64,000 bases of DNA from Larkinella bovis (GCF_042655385.1 NZ_JBHSMA010000005.1:248001-312000), one strand, 5' to 3'. Counted from the stretch's first letter, positions 9,479 to 18,717 are shown. The notes: a model not told the origin generated them from the sequence alone. Translations and numbers: made by a program.

Positions 9479-9561
9479 GGCTGTTACACAGGGTAATCAG
9501 AGCGTATCGGGGAAAACTCTGATTACCTTTGATGTTCTCTGATTAACCCTGTGTAACAGCC
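9479..9561. repeat. long inverted repeat with alternative inner arm
   Basis: The left arm (9479-9502, beginning GGCTGTTACACAGGG) pairs with 9537-9561 except for one bulged base. Its inner 11 bases (GGTAATCAGAG, 9492-9502) also pair perfectly with CTCTGATTACC at 9517-9527, so two mutually exclusive hairpins are possible. A related element lies at 37115-37187. It fills the gap between susD and the 836-residue gene. Confidence 0.65.
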
Positions 9562-9569
9562 GGTTAAAG

Positions 9570-11009
9570 TCAATATCCCGGATTTTGCTTTACTATCGCC
9601 GGGTTGAGGTCGATTTCGTTTTGCGGTATCGGGAAAATCAGTTCAAAATCATCGACTTTGAACGACAGGTTCAGGCTGGCGTAGTGGGCGTTCAGGACGG
9701 CTTGCGCCCGGCCCGTCCGCAGCAGGTCGAACCAGCGCTGGCCTTCGAACAGAAACTCCACCCGGCGTTCTTTCTCGATGGCCAGCCGCAAAGCCGCCTG
9801 CGTCAAACCGCTTAGGTCTGGCAGATTGGCCCGCTTCCGCACCTGATTGATGTAAGGCAGTGCGTCGGCGGTTTTACCCTGTTCGTTCAGAACTTCGGCG
9901 TACATCAGCAGGACATCGGCATACCGCAACACCGTAAAGGTCACGCTGCCGTCGGATAAATCGATGGCTTTAAAGTCGACGAACTTCAACCCGTAGGGGC
10001 TGTAGGATTTTCTGCCGTTGATTAGGGTCACGGAGTCGCTGACCGACACGGCTTTGCGGGCGTCCCCGGCTTCGTACGACCGGATCAAATCCTTCGTCGG
10101 AACGATGCGTCCGGAGCCTTGCAGGTTGTTCGGGAAAATCGCCATGCTGGTAATCGCCGGGGTAAACAGCGCCGAATAATTGTTGCCGACGCTCCGCCCG
10201 GACACGTACTGGATTTCGAAAAGCGATTCGGCCAGGTTATTGTTGCCGTTGGTGAACAGTGTCTGGTAATTCGGCACCAGGGAATACTGTTTGGCATCGA
10301 TGACCTCTTTGAGTTTGGTTGCCGCCTGGTCGTAATTTTTCAGCGTCAGGTAAACCTTACCCAAAACGGCTTTGACCGTCGAGCGGGACGCTTTGGTGCG
10401 GTCAGTATTGAGGGCCGCGGGCAGCAGGGTTTCGGCTTCGGTGAGGTCTTTTAGAATCATCTCGTAAACCGGCGCACTCGGTTTCAGGGAAAGATCGGCC
10501 GCAGCCACTTCCGTCGGGCTACTGAATTCCTGCGTGATGATGGGTACATTTCCAAACAACCGGACGAGGTAGAAATAGCTGTAGGCCCGCAGGAATTTGG
10601 CTTCGCCCTTGATCCGGTCTTTGGCTGCCTGATCGAAACTGACGGCGTCGATGCGGTTGATGATGGCGTTGCTGCGCGAAATCGTGTAGAGGCACGTGTT
10701 CCAGGCAGCCTGAGTAAGACCGTTCGTCGAATTCACCGCATTCTGGTCCATCTGCATCTCGTTGATCGAGGGCGACGACCACTGGATTTCGGTATTGTCC
10801 GTCGTGAGTTCCGTCATGTACAGGACAGTACTGGTGTTGAACAAGCCGCGAAAGGTGCTGTAAACCCCCACCAGGGCGGTTTCAAAATCGTTCTGGTTCT
10901 TGTAGAACGTCTGGTCGCTGATCTGGTATTCGGGCGTAAGGGCCAGAAAGTCCTTGCAGGAAGAGACCGTCGTGGCGAGTATCAGGAGAAAAAACAGTTT
11001 CTTTTTCAT
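9570..11009 (-). CDS. SusD/RagB-family outer-membrane glycan-binding lipoprotein
   Basis: The 479-residue product has a lipoprotein signal (TTVSSC, Cys near residue 18) and the SusD pattern CKDFLALTPEYQISDQTFYKN at its mature start. Other family marks are the TPR-like FLRAYSYFYLVRLFG segment near residue 140 and the C-terminal KERRVEFLFEGQRWFDLLRTG block, ending with NPAIVKQNPGY. SusD proteins cap the cognate SusC barrel on the cell surface and capture oligosaccharide. The gene follows its SusC partner by 15 bases in the same direction, as expected for a co-transcribed pair. Which glycan is bound is inferred from the neighbouring rhamnosidases, so a rhamnose-containing polysaccharide is likely. 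Length is normal for the family. Confidence 0.9.
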   Translation of the reverse strand: MKKKLFFLLILATTVSSCKDFLALTPEYQISDQTFYKNQNDFETALVGVYSTFRGLFNTSTVLYMTELTTDNTEIQWSSPSINEMQMDQNAVNSTNGLTQAAWNTCLYTISRSNAIINRIDAVSFDQAAKDRIKGEAKFLRAYSYFYLVRLFGNVPIITQEFSSPTEVAAADLSLKPSAPVYEMILKDLTEAETLLPAALNTDRTKASRSTVKAVLGKVYLTLKNYDQAATKLKEVIDAKQYSLVPNYQTLFTNGNNNLAESLFEIQYVSGRSVGNNYSALFTPAITSMAIFPNNLQGSGRIVPTKDLIRSYEAGDARKAVSVSDSVTLINGRKSYSPYGLKFVDFKAIDLSDGSVTFTVLRYADVLLMYAEVLNEQGKTADALPYINQVRKRANLPDLSGLTQAALRLAIEKERRVEFLFEGQRWFDLLRTGRAQAVLNAHYASLNLSFKVDDFELIFPIPQNEIDLNPAIVKQNPGY

Positions 11010-11024
11010 GGCAATGGGTCGGAT

Positions 11025-14000
11025 TTAGAAGGTCGCTCGTAAACCGATGGTGTAGGTGCGTGGGTTCGGGTAGGCGTAGAAGTCAATCCCGCTCCGGGCG
11101 ATGTTGTCGCCGGTGGTGGTGCCTTCCGGGTCGTAACCGGGATACTTCGTGAACGTGTACAGGTTGGTGGCGTCGAGATACACCGAAATGGCCTGTACCT
11201 TCAATTTGCTCACCAGCGGCTGGGGGAGGGAATACGCCAGGTTGACGTTTCGAATCCGGACAAAGGAGCCGTCGAACAGATTCTTGGTTGTTCCGGCGCC
11301 GAACCCAAACGCGTAGTCGTTCCGGATGGCGCGGGATATTTTCCCTTCGCCGGGGTCCGCTTCTGATTTCCAGCGGTCTGCCACAAGGCTCAACTGGTTT
11401 TGAACCCCGGCTCCGTTCTGGATAATTTCGCCACCCTGATAATAAATTTCGTTCCCCTGCGAACCGTTCAGGCTGATGTTCAGCGCGAACCCTTTGTAGG
11501 AAAACCGGTTGCCCAGTCCCCAGGTGAAATCCGGCCAGGGCGTTCCGACAATCGTGCGGTCGGACTGGTTGATAGTACCGTTGCCATCGGCATCTTCGTA
11601 CTTGTAGTCGCCGGGCCGCACCTGCGGATGTTGTTTCGGGCTGGTATTGACTTCCTCCTGTGTCTGGAAAATCCCCAGAATGTTCAGCAGCCGGAAGCTG
11701 GAAATCGGGTAGCCGACCTGCGCCACCTGGTAGTCGGAGGTTTGAAGCCGGGCGGTTTCGGAGTTGAGGGCCAGTACTTTGTTGCGGTTCCAGCTGATGT
11801 TGAAATCCGTGTTCCACTGAAAACCGCCCTTGCGGATGTTCTCCGAATTGACGGTCAGCTCCAGGCCTTTATTCTCGATCTCGCCGATGTTCTGGAGCGA
11901 ACTGCCGAAACCGGACGCTGCGGGCAGAATCACGTTCAGCAACAGGTCCTTTTTGTGGCTGCGGTACGCATCAACCACGAACGACAGCCGGTTATTGAAC
12001 AGGCTCAGGTCAATGCCCACATTGGTTTGCACGGACTGCTCCCAGGTCAGGACGTTATTGGCCAGACTACTCGGCACGACGCCCGAAAGCACGTTGCCGC
12101 TGGAAACATTGCGCGAGATACTCAGCAACCCCTGGCTGGCGTAGTTGGGAATCAGGTTGTTCCCCGAAATTCCGTAACTGGCCCGGATTTTCAGGTCGCT
12201 GATGAACGAAACCGGTTTCATGAATTCCTCGTCGGACAGGCGCCAGGCCGCCGAAAACGACGGAAAGGTGCCCCAGCGGTTTTCGCGGCCAAACCGCGAA
12301 CTACCGTCCTGCCGGATGGTGGCCGTGAAGAGGTATTTGCCGGCCAGGGTGTAATTCACCCGTGCCAGCCACGACAGCATCGACCATTCGCTTTTGTAAT
12401 TGGTCCCGGACGTAACGGCCCCGGCGGCCAGGTACGGCACGTAGTCCGTCGGAAAGTCGGAGGCTCCGGCCTGCAGGATTTCGTCGGTATTTTTCTGAAT
12501 CGTGTATCCGATCAGGGCGTCCAGCTCGTGTTTTTCGCCGTACCGGTGGCGGTAGTTTAACGTGTTTTCATTCAGCCAGTTCAGGCTTTTGACTTCCGTG
12601 ACCCCGGCGGTGGCGGCCCCGGTCCGGCTGGTTGCTAAACCAACTTTCGAGGATTTCCAGAGCCGGGTAATGTTGTTGGAATAATTGACGCCGACGGAGG
12701 TTTTAAAGACGAGTCCGTTGGCGATTTCGTATTGTAAGTAATTATTGGTGAAGACGTTGGTGTTGTTGCGTTTGTCCGAAAATTCGGCCGCAATGATCAG
12801 CGGATGTTCGACCGGAATCCCCGTGGGGTCAGAGAATTCCGAATAATAGTTGCCGTTGGCGTCGTAAATCGGAATGGTGGGGTCGCTGGCCAGTGCCGCC
12901 GAGATCAGTCCCCGGTGTTGCAGGTGCCCTTCGGCCCGCGCAAAATTGCCGTACGAATGCGCCCCCGAAAACGACGCGCCGAGTTTCAGTCGCTGGCTCA
13001 GTTGGGCGTCGATATTGGTCCGGAGCGTAAACTTCTTGAAATCCGAACCGATAATAATGCCCTTCTGGTCGTAGAAACCGCCGGAAACGTAATAACCGAC
13101 ATCCCGACTGGTTCCGCTGGCTGAGAGCTGGTAGTTCTGCACCAGGCCGGTTCGAAAGATCAAGTCTTGCCAGTCGGTGCCGCCAGAGATTTGGTCCGGA
13201 TTGCGGAACGCTGGTTTGACCTGCGTGGCCGTGCTGCGAATGTTGTTGGGATCGGTGGCTTTTCCGCCCGAAAATACCCAGGCGTTGTCCCGGCCATCAG
13301 CCACGAACTCGGCGTATTCACGCGGAGAAAGCAGATCCAGTTTTTTCGCCAGTTGCTGAACCCCGGTCGAATGCTCGAAACTGATGGTCGGTTTGCTCTG
13401 CTTGCCGCGTTTGGTCGTGATGATGACAACGCCGTTGGCTCCGCGTGACCCATAAATGGCCGTAGCCGACGCATCTTTTAATACCTGAATGGATTCGATG
13501 TCGGAGGGGTTGATGGTGCTCAGCGGGTTGATCCGGTTGGTCCCGCTGCTGCTGGCGATGTTACTGGCCGAATAGGAACTGGCCGGAAACGAACTCAGGT
13601 CCGAACCGCCCCCACCCGTTCCGATGGCGTAACCGTCGACCACGTACAATGGGGAGTTACCGCCCGTAATCGAGCTGATCCCGCGAATGACCACGTTGAC
13701 GTTACCACCCGGAGCGCCCGACGTCTGCGTAATCTGCACGCCCGCAACCTTGCCCTGCATCATCTGATCGACGCTCGTGGCCGACGGGACCGGCACCAGG
13801 TCCTTGCTGGAGAGATTGACAATCGAGCCAGTCAGGTCCTTTTTGCGTTGGGTTCCGTACCCGACCACCACCACATCCTGCAACTGCTGCTGGTCGGTTT
13901 TCAGCGCCACGTTAATGGTAGAGCGGTTTCCGATGGCTACTTCCTGGGGGGCGTACCCAATGAAGCTGATCACGAGGGTGGCATTCGGAGAAACCGTCAG

Positions 14001-14219
14001 GCGAAATGAACCATCGGCGTCGGAAGCCGTACCATTGCTAGTTCCTTTTTCGGTAACAGTGGCCCCCACCAGGGCTTCACCATCTTCTTCGGCCGTTACT
14101 TTGCCGCTAATCGTTACTTTATTGATCGTTTGGGCGGTTACCAGAGCTGGTACAGATAGCACACTCAATAGAGTGGCTATCACCAGCAACCGCAGGCGGT
14201 AGAAGAGATAACATTGCAT
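11025..14219 (-). CDS. SusC/RagA-family TonB-dependent glycan transporter
   Basis: This 1064-residue outer-membrane barrel protein carries a signal peptide, a carboxypeptidase-regulatory-like domain (TISGKVTAEEDGEALVGATV, near residues 36-110), the SusC signature VVVGYGTQRKKDLTGS just before the plug, a plug domain with SATAIYGSRGANGVVIITTK, and a 22-strand-type barrel ending in a terminal Phe. It lacks the N-terminal STN domain found in the three other SusC proteins of this window, which agrees with the absence of an ECF sigma/FecR pair beside it and with control by a cytoplasmic regulator instead. It imports oligosaccharides captured by the SusD partner, powered by TonB-ExbBD. The isomerase gene ends 39 bases upstream, so all are probably co-transcribed. 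Confidence 0.92.
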   Translation of the reverse strand: MQCYLFYRLRLLVIATLLSVLSVPALVTAQTINKVTISGKVTAEEDGEALVGATVTEKGTSNGTASDADGSFRLTVSPNATLVISFIGYAPQEVAIGNRSTINVALKTDQQQLQDVVVVGYGTQRKKDLTGSIVNLSSKDLVPVPSATSVDQMMQGKVAGVQITQTSGAPGGNVNVVIRGISSITGGNSPLYVVDGYAIGTGGGGSDLSSFPASSYSASNIASSSGTNRINPLSTINPSDIESIQVLKDASATAIYGSRGANGVVIITTKRGKQSKPTISFEHSTGVQQLAKKLDLLSPREYAEFVADGRDNAWVFSGGKATDPNNIRSTATQVKPAFRNPDQISGGTDWQDLIFRTGLVQNYQLSASGTSRDVGYYVSGGFYDQKGIIIGSDFKKFTLRTNIDAQLSQRLKLGASFSGAHSYGNFARAEGHLQHRGLISAALASDPTIPIYDANGNYYSEFSDPTGIPVEHPLIIAAEFSDKRNNTNVFTNNYLQYEIANGLVFKTSVGVNYSNNITRLWKSSKVGLATSRTGAATAGVTEVKSLNWLNENTLNYRHRYGEKHELDALIGYTIQKNTDEILQAGASDFPTDYVPYLAAGAVTSGTNYKSEWSMLSWLARVNYTLAGKYLFTATIRQDGSSRFGRENRWGTFPSFSAAWRLSDEEFMKPVSFISDLKIRASYGISGNNLIPNYASQGLLSISRNVSSGNVLSGVVPSSLANNVLTWEQSVQTNVGIDLSLFNNRLSFVVDAYRSHKKDLLLNVILPAASGFGSSLQNIGEIENKGLELTVNSENIRKGGFQWNTDFNISWNRNKVLALNSETARLQTSDYQVAQVGYPISSFRLLNILGIFQTQEEVNTSPKQHPQVRPGDYKYEDADGNGTINQSDRTIVGTPWPDFTWGLGNRFSYKGFALNISLNGSQGNEIYYQGGEIIQNGAGVQNQLSLVADRWKSEADPGEGKISRAIRNDYAFGFGAGTTKNLFDGSFVRIRNVNLAYSLPQPLVSKLKVQAISVYLDATNLYTFTKYPGYDPEGTTTGDNIARSGIDFYAYPNPRTYTIGLRATF

Positions 14220-14258
14220 AGGAAAAGGGTTTATAAGGATTGGTTTACGTGGGTTTTG

Positions 14259-15752
14259 TCAATTGATAATGATGGATTCAATTTTAAGGTACTCGGCAAT
14301 TTTCTGAATCGTTTTGGCGTGGTGACCAACACCTAAAGCAAAATGGTGCGTCGGCCCTTCCTTAATCCAGCGTTTCAGAAACGTGCGGACATCTGGTTTG
14401 AAAAAACCACGGGTATTGGTGTTGCCCGTTGGCGGAATCGGCCCTTCCAGCGATTCGCCTTCGGCGATGACGAATTTCATTTTGCCGTCGAAAGTTGAAC
14501 TGATACTCAGCATGGTAATTGGTCCCTGCTTGATCTTGAACTCGACGCCCGCGCCGAAACCGGGCTTGCCGTGGTACTTTTTCAGGCTCCGCAGAACCGG
14601 CTGCCCATCGGCAATGGCGATGTTGTGCGGGCCATCGTGACCAACCAGCACAAAGTCCTCTTTAAAATCAACGGGGTGAAATTCCGCGAAGCTCCCCCCG
14701 ATGCCCAGACGCTCCATAATGAGCATGGCAATGCAGGTTTTCAGATCCGATTCGCCACACATCGGGAAACCGGCGCCCTGCAACAGCGAATTACCAACGA
14801 TCAGGTTCGACATGACGACTCGCGTGTCGCTGTCTTCGGGACCATCGTAGTAGTACGCCAAACCATCCAGGTTTTTCGTTTGGATAAACTTTGCCAAGGC
14901 CACGGCGGCCCGGGCTGCAATGTAGAGGTCAGAATCCCGCAGCTTCTCGGAAATGGGGTCAGAAACCGGGTCGGGGGTATCGAAATAAGCCAGAATGCGT
15001 TCTTTGACGGCGTCAATTTCCTCTTCCGTTGCTTTTTGATACTGGGAGACAATTTCGTGCGCTTCGCACTGAACAATGTGCGGGCCGAAGTGCGCCGTCA
15101 GCATGGTCGAGTCCGAATGCATATCCAGCATGGCTTCGATCGGGTGACCGATATGCCCGATCCGCGAGATCTTCAGGTCGTGCAACACGGCGGCAATCTT
15201 GCAATACACTTCAATTTCGGCGTCGGCTGCCGGGTCATCGTGCAGGGTCCCGATGATCATCTCAGGCACTTTTTTACCCATCCGAACGGCCACCCCGGCA
15301 AACTCGGGCAACGAGCAGATGTCGTCGTTGTACAACTGCATGTAGGTGGAAGCCCGGCTGTAATCCATCGCTTTGTCGGGCTGGAGAGCAACGAGAACAA
15401 TCGGAACGTCGATGCTTTTGATGATCACCCCGAACGTGCTGGAGGTTGCGTAGGTGAGCATATCGCAGAAAATCAGATCGAGGTTGGCCGCCTGGAGTTT
15501 CGGAACCAACTCGTAAGCTTTGGTCGCATCATCGACCATACCAAAATCGACGATTTCGGCGGCATCAAGCGCTTCAATTTTCTGGATCAAAACCGCCTGC
15601 TTTTGCATCATATCGTCGAGCAGACCATCAAATTGACTCCAATATTTGAAATAGCCCACGCCAAAAACCCCGATGCGGGGACGGGTCTTTTTGCGTTTGG
15701 TGTATACTGCCCCGTTGGCGGAAGCTACTTCCTGTAATAGGTTGTTTGTCAT
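14259..15752 (-). CDS. L-arabinose/L-fucose isomerase-like sugar isomerase
   Basis: The 497-residue cytoplasmic protein matches the AraA/FucI isomerase fold in length and layout. The four metal-binding and catalytic positions known from E. coli AraA (two Glu, two His) have clear counterparts: Glu334 in MCGESDLKTC, Glu357 in SFAEFHPVDF, His372 in GHDGPHN and His469/470 in THHFALGVGHH. Such enzymes interconvert aldose and ketose forms of L-sugars with a divalent metal. In this locus it probably isomerises the sugar released by the rhamnosidases or another component of the same glycan; specificity cannot be read from sequence. It lies upstream of susC with a 39-base gap. A copy of the CTTAACGCACTAAG motif lies 28 bases upstream of its ATG, suggesting regulation together with the permease. 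Confidence 0.8.
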   Translation of the reverse strand: MTNNLLQEVASANGAVYTKRKKTRPRIGVFGVGYFKYWSQFDGLLDDMMQKQAVLIQKIEALDAAEIVDFGMVDDATKAYELVPKLQAANLDLIFCDMLTYATSSTFGVIIKSIDVPIVLVALQPDKAMDYSRASTYMQLYNDDICSLPEFAGVAVRMGKKVPEMIIGTLHDDPAADAEIEVYCKIAAVLHDLKISRIGHIGHPIEAMLDMHSDSTMLTAHFGPHIVQCEAHEIVSQYQKATEEEIDAVKERILAYFDTPDPVSDPISEKLRDSDLYIAARAAVALAKFIQTKNLDGLAYYYDGPEDSDTRVVMSNLIVGNSLLQGAGFPMCGESDLKTCIAMLIMERLGIGGSFAEFHPVDFKEDFVLVGHDGPHNIAIADGQPVLRSLKKYHGKPGFGAGVEFKIKQGPITMLSISSTFDGKMKFVIAEGESLEGPIPPTGNTNTRGFFKPDVRTFLKRWIKEGPTHHFALGVGHHAKTIQKIAEYLKIESIIIN

Positions 15753-15780
15753 GGTGATCTATTTGTATATCTTTTGTGTA

Positions 15781-15794
15781 CTTAACGCACTAAG
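15781..15794. promoter_or_regulatory. candidate operator, copy 1 (CTTAACGCACTAAG)
   Basis: This 14-base motif with CTTA/TAAG dyad ends lies 28 bases upstream of the isomerase start codon. An identical copy precedes the MFS permease gene. A shared site in front of two functions of one locus suggests a common regulator, perhaps the GntR/UTRA protein at the window edge; that link is inferred. Confidence 0.5.
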
Positions 15795-15952
15795 ATGATT
15801 AGGGTATACTTCCAGTTCACGACGAGTGAAAGAACCCGAATACTCCTTTTAATAACCCCGGTTTTACCCAGGAATAATGTCGAGGACACCGGTATGCCTT
15901 AACCGTTTAGCGGTTTTGAAATGGGCTTGGCCGGGTTGATTACTTTCTCCAG

Positions 15953-17218
15953 TTATAATCGTGGGCTGCTATCGCCCAGTGTTTCGGCCGGAATCAGGCT
16001 TGGATTTTCCTCTTCGAATAACGGTTTTATTTTGGGAATTAGCCAGATGAACAGTCCGAAAGCAAACGGATAGAGCAGCCCCGACGCGATCCAGAGGGGT
16101 CGGTAGGAGTATTGCTCGATCACGACGCCCATCAGCGGATTGAGCAACAGGCCCGAAACCGCGCCCGCCGTGCCGGACAAACCAACCACTGTCGACGTGG
16201 CTTTCTGGCCGAACATATCCGAAATGGCGGTGATGTAATTCGTGATCCAGAAACCGTGGGCGAACATGAAAACCGCCATGAGCGAAATCGCCACCGAAAC
16301 CGCCGAAACCCATTCAATGGCCGGGGCCGCGAGCGTCAGCAGGGCCGCAAGGCCCATGACCGTTTTCCGGGCTTTATTGATGGAAAAACCGCCCGCGATT
16401 AACCGCCCCGAGAACCAGCCACCGAGGATGTTGGAAACGCCCAGCGCCAGAAATGGAATCCAGAAAAGATTGCCAATTTGCTCAAATGGGACATTTCGGA
16501 CCGAACTGAGGTATTTCGGAATCCAGAACATCATGAAATAAAAAACCGGGTCGAGCAGGAAACGCACCAGAATAAACACCCAGGTCGGCTGCATTTTGAA
16601 CAGCTCCAGAAACGATACGTTTTCGGGTTGATCCGGCGCGGACGTTTCGGCCAACGCGGTTTTTTTCCAGGGAATCAAGACCCAGATGACGACCCACGCA
16701 ATGCCAACCAGACCCGGAATCAGAAAACCGCCCCGCCAGCCGTAATGGGCCGACAACCAGATGGTGAGGGGAGGAGCGACCACCGCGCCAATGGCTGAAC
16801 CGCCAATAGCAATACCGTTGGCAAGCGCCCGTTCTTTCTTGTCGAACCAGCGGTAGACCGTCCAGGCCGCCCCCGGAAAACAGCCCCCTTCTCCCATACC
16901 CAGCAAAAACCGATACGTCAATAGTTGGGTAAAGCTGGTCATGACTGCGTGCAAACTGTTGGCCACCGACCACAGGCCGACCGACAGCGCCAGGCCGATT
17001 TTGCCCCCCATCCGATCGATCAGCCAGCCGCCGAGCGTAAACATTAGGGCGTAGCTGATCAGAAAACTGGTGTTGACCATGCCGTACTGAACATCCGTGA
17101 TGTGGAATTCCTCCTGAATTTTCAAAATAGCGATCGACAGCACCTGCCGGTCCAGAAAACTCAGACCGGTTGCTATAAAAAGGAGGAAGACGATGAACCA
17201 GCGGATGTTTTTTTGCAT
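15953..17218 (-). CDS. MFS permease of the ExuT-like anion:cation symporter (ACS) type
   Basis: The 421-residue protein has about twelve hydrophobic segments and the major facilitator signature between helices 2 and 3 (GGWLIDRMGGKIGLAL). The first helix LLFIATGLSFLDRQVLSIA, the GMGEGGCFPGAAWTVYRWF segment near residue 105 and ANGIAIGGSAIGAVVAPP are characteristic of the hexuronate/glucarate ACS family. It should bring a sugar acid or monosaccharide across the inner membrane by proton symport. It stands first in the minus-strand gene series, 200 bases upstream of the isomerase, and has its own good promoter and a copy of the 14-base candidate operator between promoter and start codon. Together with rhamnosidases this suggests uptake of a uronate or uronate-like product of a pectic glycan; the substrate is not certain. 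Confidence 0.82.
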   Translation of the reverse strand: MQKNIRWFIVFLLFIATGLSFLDRQVLSIAILKIQEEFHITDVQYGMVNTSFLISYALMFTLGGWLIDRMGGKIGLALSVGLWSVANSLHAVMTSFTQLLTYRFLLGMGEGGCFPGAAWTVYRWFDKKERALANGIAIGGSAIGAVVAPPLTIWLSAHYGWRGGFLIPGLVGIAWVVIWVLIPWKKTALAETSAPDQPENVSFLELFKMQPTWVFILVRFLLDPVFYFMMFWIPKYLSSVRNVPFEQIGNLFWIPFLALGVSNILGGWFSGRLIAGGFSINKARKTVMGLAALLTLAAPAIEWVSAVSVAISLMAVFMFAHGFWITNYITAISDMFGQKATSTVVGLSGTAGAVSGLLLNPLMGVVIEQYSYRPLWIASGLLYPFAFGLFIWLIPKIKPLFEEENPSLIPAETLGDSSPRL

Positions 17219-17222
17219 ACAG

Positions 17223-17236
17223 CTTAACGCACTAAG
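17223..17236. promoter_or_regulatory. candidate operator, copy 2 (CTTAACGCACTAAG)
   Basis: Identical to the motif at 15781-15794. Here it begins 5 bases upstream of the permease start codon and sits downstream of the -7 box, where a bound repressor would block transcription. It is nested in a larger dyad, GCTTAAC (17222-17228) and GTTAAGC (17240-17246), so the true site may be longer. Confidence 0.55.
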
Positions 17237-17245
17237 TTAGTTAAG

Positions 17246-17277
17246 CAAAGATAGAAGCACTGTAGTGAGAAAATCAA
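17246..17277 (-). promoter_or_regulatory. Bacteroidota-type promoter of the MFS permease gene
   Basis: Read on the minus strand, TATCTTTG (17246-17253) matches the TAnnTTTG -7 box of the primary Bacteroidota sigma factor, and TTG (17275-17277) lies 21 bases upstream as a -33 element. The distance to the start codon is 27 bases. Confidence 0.6.
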
Positions 17278-17326
17278 GGGGTGTAGTACTTTTTTTTAAA
17301 TAAATTGCAGGAATCCAATTGGCGAT

Positions 17327-17677
17327 TCACCCCCGCAGGGTAATCTTCGCGCGGTGGCAAACGCCCCCGATGGGCGGATTGAATTTCGAAACGCTGACTT
17401 CGATAGTTTCAATCCGGGGGTACTGTTTGCGGATTTCGACGATGATGTTGTGGGCAATGTGTTCGAGCAGCCGGGCGGGGTGCTGCATGGCCGCGTGGGT
17501 AATGTTGTACAAGTCGCCGTAATTGACCGTCGTACTCAGGCGGTCGAGCCGGGCGGCTTCGGAGAGGTCGGCCGTCACCGTGATATCGACGGAGTATTTG
17601 TTCCCGATCTTCTGTTCTTCGTCGTAGAAGCCGTGGTAGGCGAAAAATTCAAGCCCTTCAAGCGAAATGGTTCCCAT
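17327..17677 (-). CDS. folB: dihydroneopterin aldolase (FolB)
   Basis: The 116-residue protein matches FolB in length and sequence: GTISLEGLEFFAYHGFYDEEQ at the start, the conserved Glu-rich turn before KIGNKYSVD, VNYGDLYNITHAAM in the middle and SKFNPPIGGVCHRAKI near the end, which carries the conserved Lys. It catalyses the retro-aldol cleavage of 7,8-dihydroneopterin to 6-hydroxymethyl-7,8-dihydropterin plus glycolaldehyde in folate synthesis, as a cytoplasmic ring-shaped oligomer. It lies downstream of the DivIVA-domain gene in the same direction, but a terminator separates the two. A short GC-rich hairpin near 17695-17718 sits in its leader. The function call is firm. Confidence 0.9.
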   Translation of the reverse strand: MGTISLEGLEFFAYHGFYDEEQKIGNKYSVDITVTADLSEAARLDRLSTTVNYGDLYNITHAAMQHPARLLEHIAHNIIVEIRKQYPRIETIEVSVSKFNPPIGGVCHRAKITLRG

Positions 17678-17743
17678 GGGTGCGAATCGGCGGTGGGGGT
17701 TCCGCCTTTTTCAGGCGGGTAAAAGTTTCGCCCAAAAGTAGAA

Positions 17744-17770
17744 TAAAAAAGCGGACTCAGGGTCCGCTTT
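17744..17770 (-). terminator. intrinsic terminator of the DivIVA-domain gene
   Basis: On the minus strand a 9-bp perfect stem (AAAGCGGAC / GTCCGCTTT, 17748-17756 with 17762-17770) is followed by a T-rich run. It begins 4 bases after the stop codon of the DivIVA-domain gene. Confidence 0.8.
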
Positions 17771-17773
17771 GGG

Positions 17774-18646
17774 TTAAATCTGATCGAAGAAGGAGCCGGA
17801 TTCTTTTTTCTTGCTACCGTCCGGTTCGTCGTGAACGGCCTGTGGTTCGCTGGACTCAGATTCGTCACGTTCCGGTTCCGTAATTGGTAAACCGGCTTCG
17901 GCGGCCTCTTCACCCTGCGCTTCCACCGGGTCGATCGCCGTCGCATCCGTTGGGGTAGCTTCCGCTTTTTCGAGCGCTTCGTCCGTGTTTTCGACATGCA
18001 GCGTTTCCGGATTGACCAGCGTGGCATCCACGTCGGCAACGGGGGTTTCTTCAATGCCGGGGGCGGTTTCCTTCTCGGCATGCAGCGCCGTTACTTCGTC
18101 AATTTTGGCCTGTAGCGACTGCTGGTTGAACTTCTTCTCAAACCGATCGACGTTGTCGATGGCGCTGTTGGCCAGCGTCCGGATCTGTTTGATGAGTCCT
18201 TCCTTGTATTTTTCCATCGCCTTGAAGTCGTGTTCCATCGCCTTCAGGTCGTTGAGAATATTTTCCTTGATGTAACGCGCCTGATTTTCAGCGTCCTGCA
18301 CCATCAGGGTCGAACGCTTACGGGCGTCGGCCAGGATTTCGTCGGCTTTTTGTTTCGATTCGTTGAGGTATTTTTCGGCGGCTTTGTTGGCCTGATCGGT
18401 AATCTGCGTGCTGGTATCGTCAGCGGTTTTCAACGTTTTAAACAACGTCATCTCGATGTCCTTGAACTTGCTGAGTTCTTTCTCGGCCAGTTCCAGCTGC
18501 ATCTTCAACATTTTGCTCTCGCTCGTCACACGTTCCCACTCCTGCGAAAGCGAAGCCAGAAACGCATCTACCTCGTCGGGGCGGTAACCGCCAAATCCTT
18601 TCTTTTCAAATGTGTGCTGCCGTATCTCGATGGGCGTTATTTTCAT
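17774..18646 (-). CDS. DivIVA-domain coiled-coil protein
   Basis: The N-terminus (MKITPIEIRQHTFEKKGFGG, then YRPDEVDAFL) is the DivIVA membrane-binding domain, which in other bacteria recognises curved membrane and marks poles or division sites. Residues about 35-190 are a long heptad-rich coiled coil with many Glu, Lys and Leu. The last 100 residues are acidic, low in complexity and probably disordered, ending SGSFFDQI. Total length is 290 residues. It is cytoplasmic and likely forms oligomeric scaffolds at the membrane. A promoter and a strong terminator flank it, so it is probably transcribed alone. DivIVA-type proteins are less studied in Bacteroidota, so a division or cell-shape role is inferred from the family. 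Confidence 0.85.
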   Translation of the reverse strand: MKITPIEIRQHTFEKKGFGGYRPDEVDAFLASLSQEWERVTSESKMLKMQLELAEKELSKFKDIEMTLFKTLKTADDTSTQITDQANKAAEKYLNESKQKADEILADARKRSTLMVQDAENQARYIKENILNDLKAMEHDFKAMEKYKEGLIKQIRTLANSAIDNVDRFEKKFNQQSLQAKIDEVTALHAEKETAPGIEETPVADVDATLVNPETLHVENTDEALEKAEATPTDATAIDPVEAQGEEAAEAGLPITEPERDESESSEPQAVHDEPDGSKKKESGSFFDQI

Positions 18647-18685
18647 GGGTGAAAGGTTTATGGTGTCATCCCTCTACTTTTCCGC

Positions 18686-18717
18686 TAAAAGTAAAGCGAT
18701 CCTGCCGAAAATATCAA
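18686..18717 (-). promoter_or_regulatory. probable promoter of the DivIVA-domain gene
   Basis: The minus strand shows TACTTTTA (18686-18693), one base from the TAnnTTTG consensus, with TTG (18715-18717) 21 bases upstream. The spacing is the one usual in Bacteroidota. Confidence 0.45.

Noticed and set aside
14571..15737. 388-codon open frame antisense to the isomerase gene
   Set aside because: The isomerase has all four catalytic residues in frame; the antisense product has no recognisable motif.
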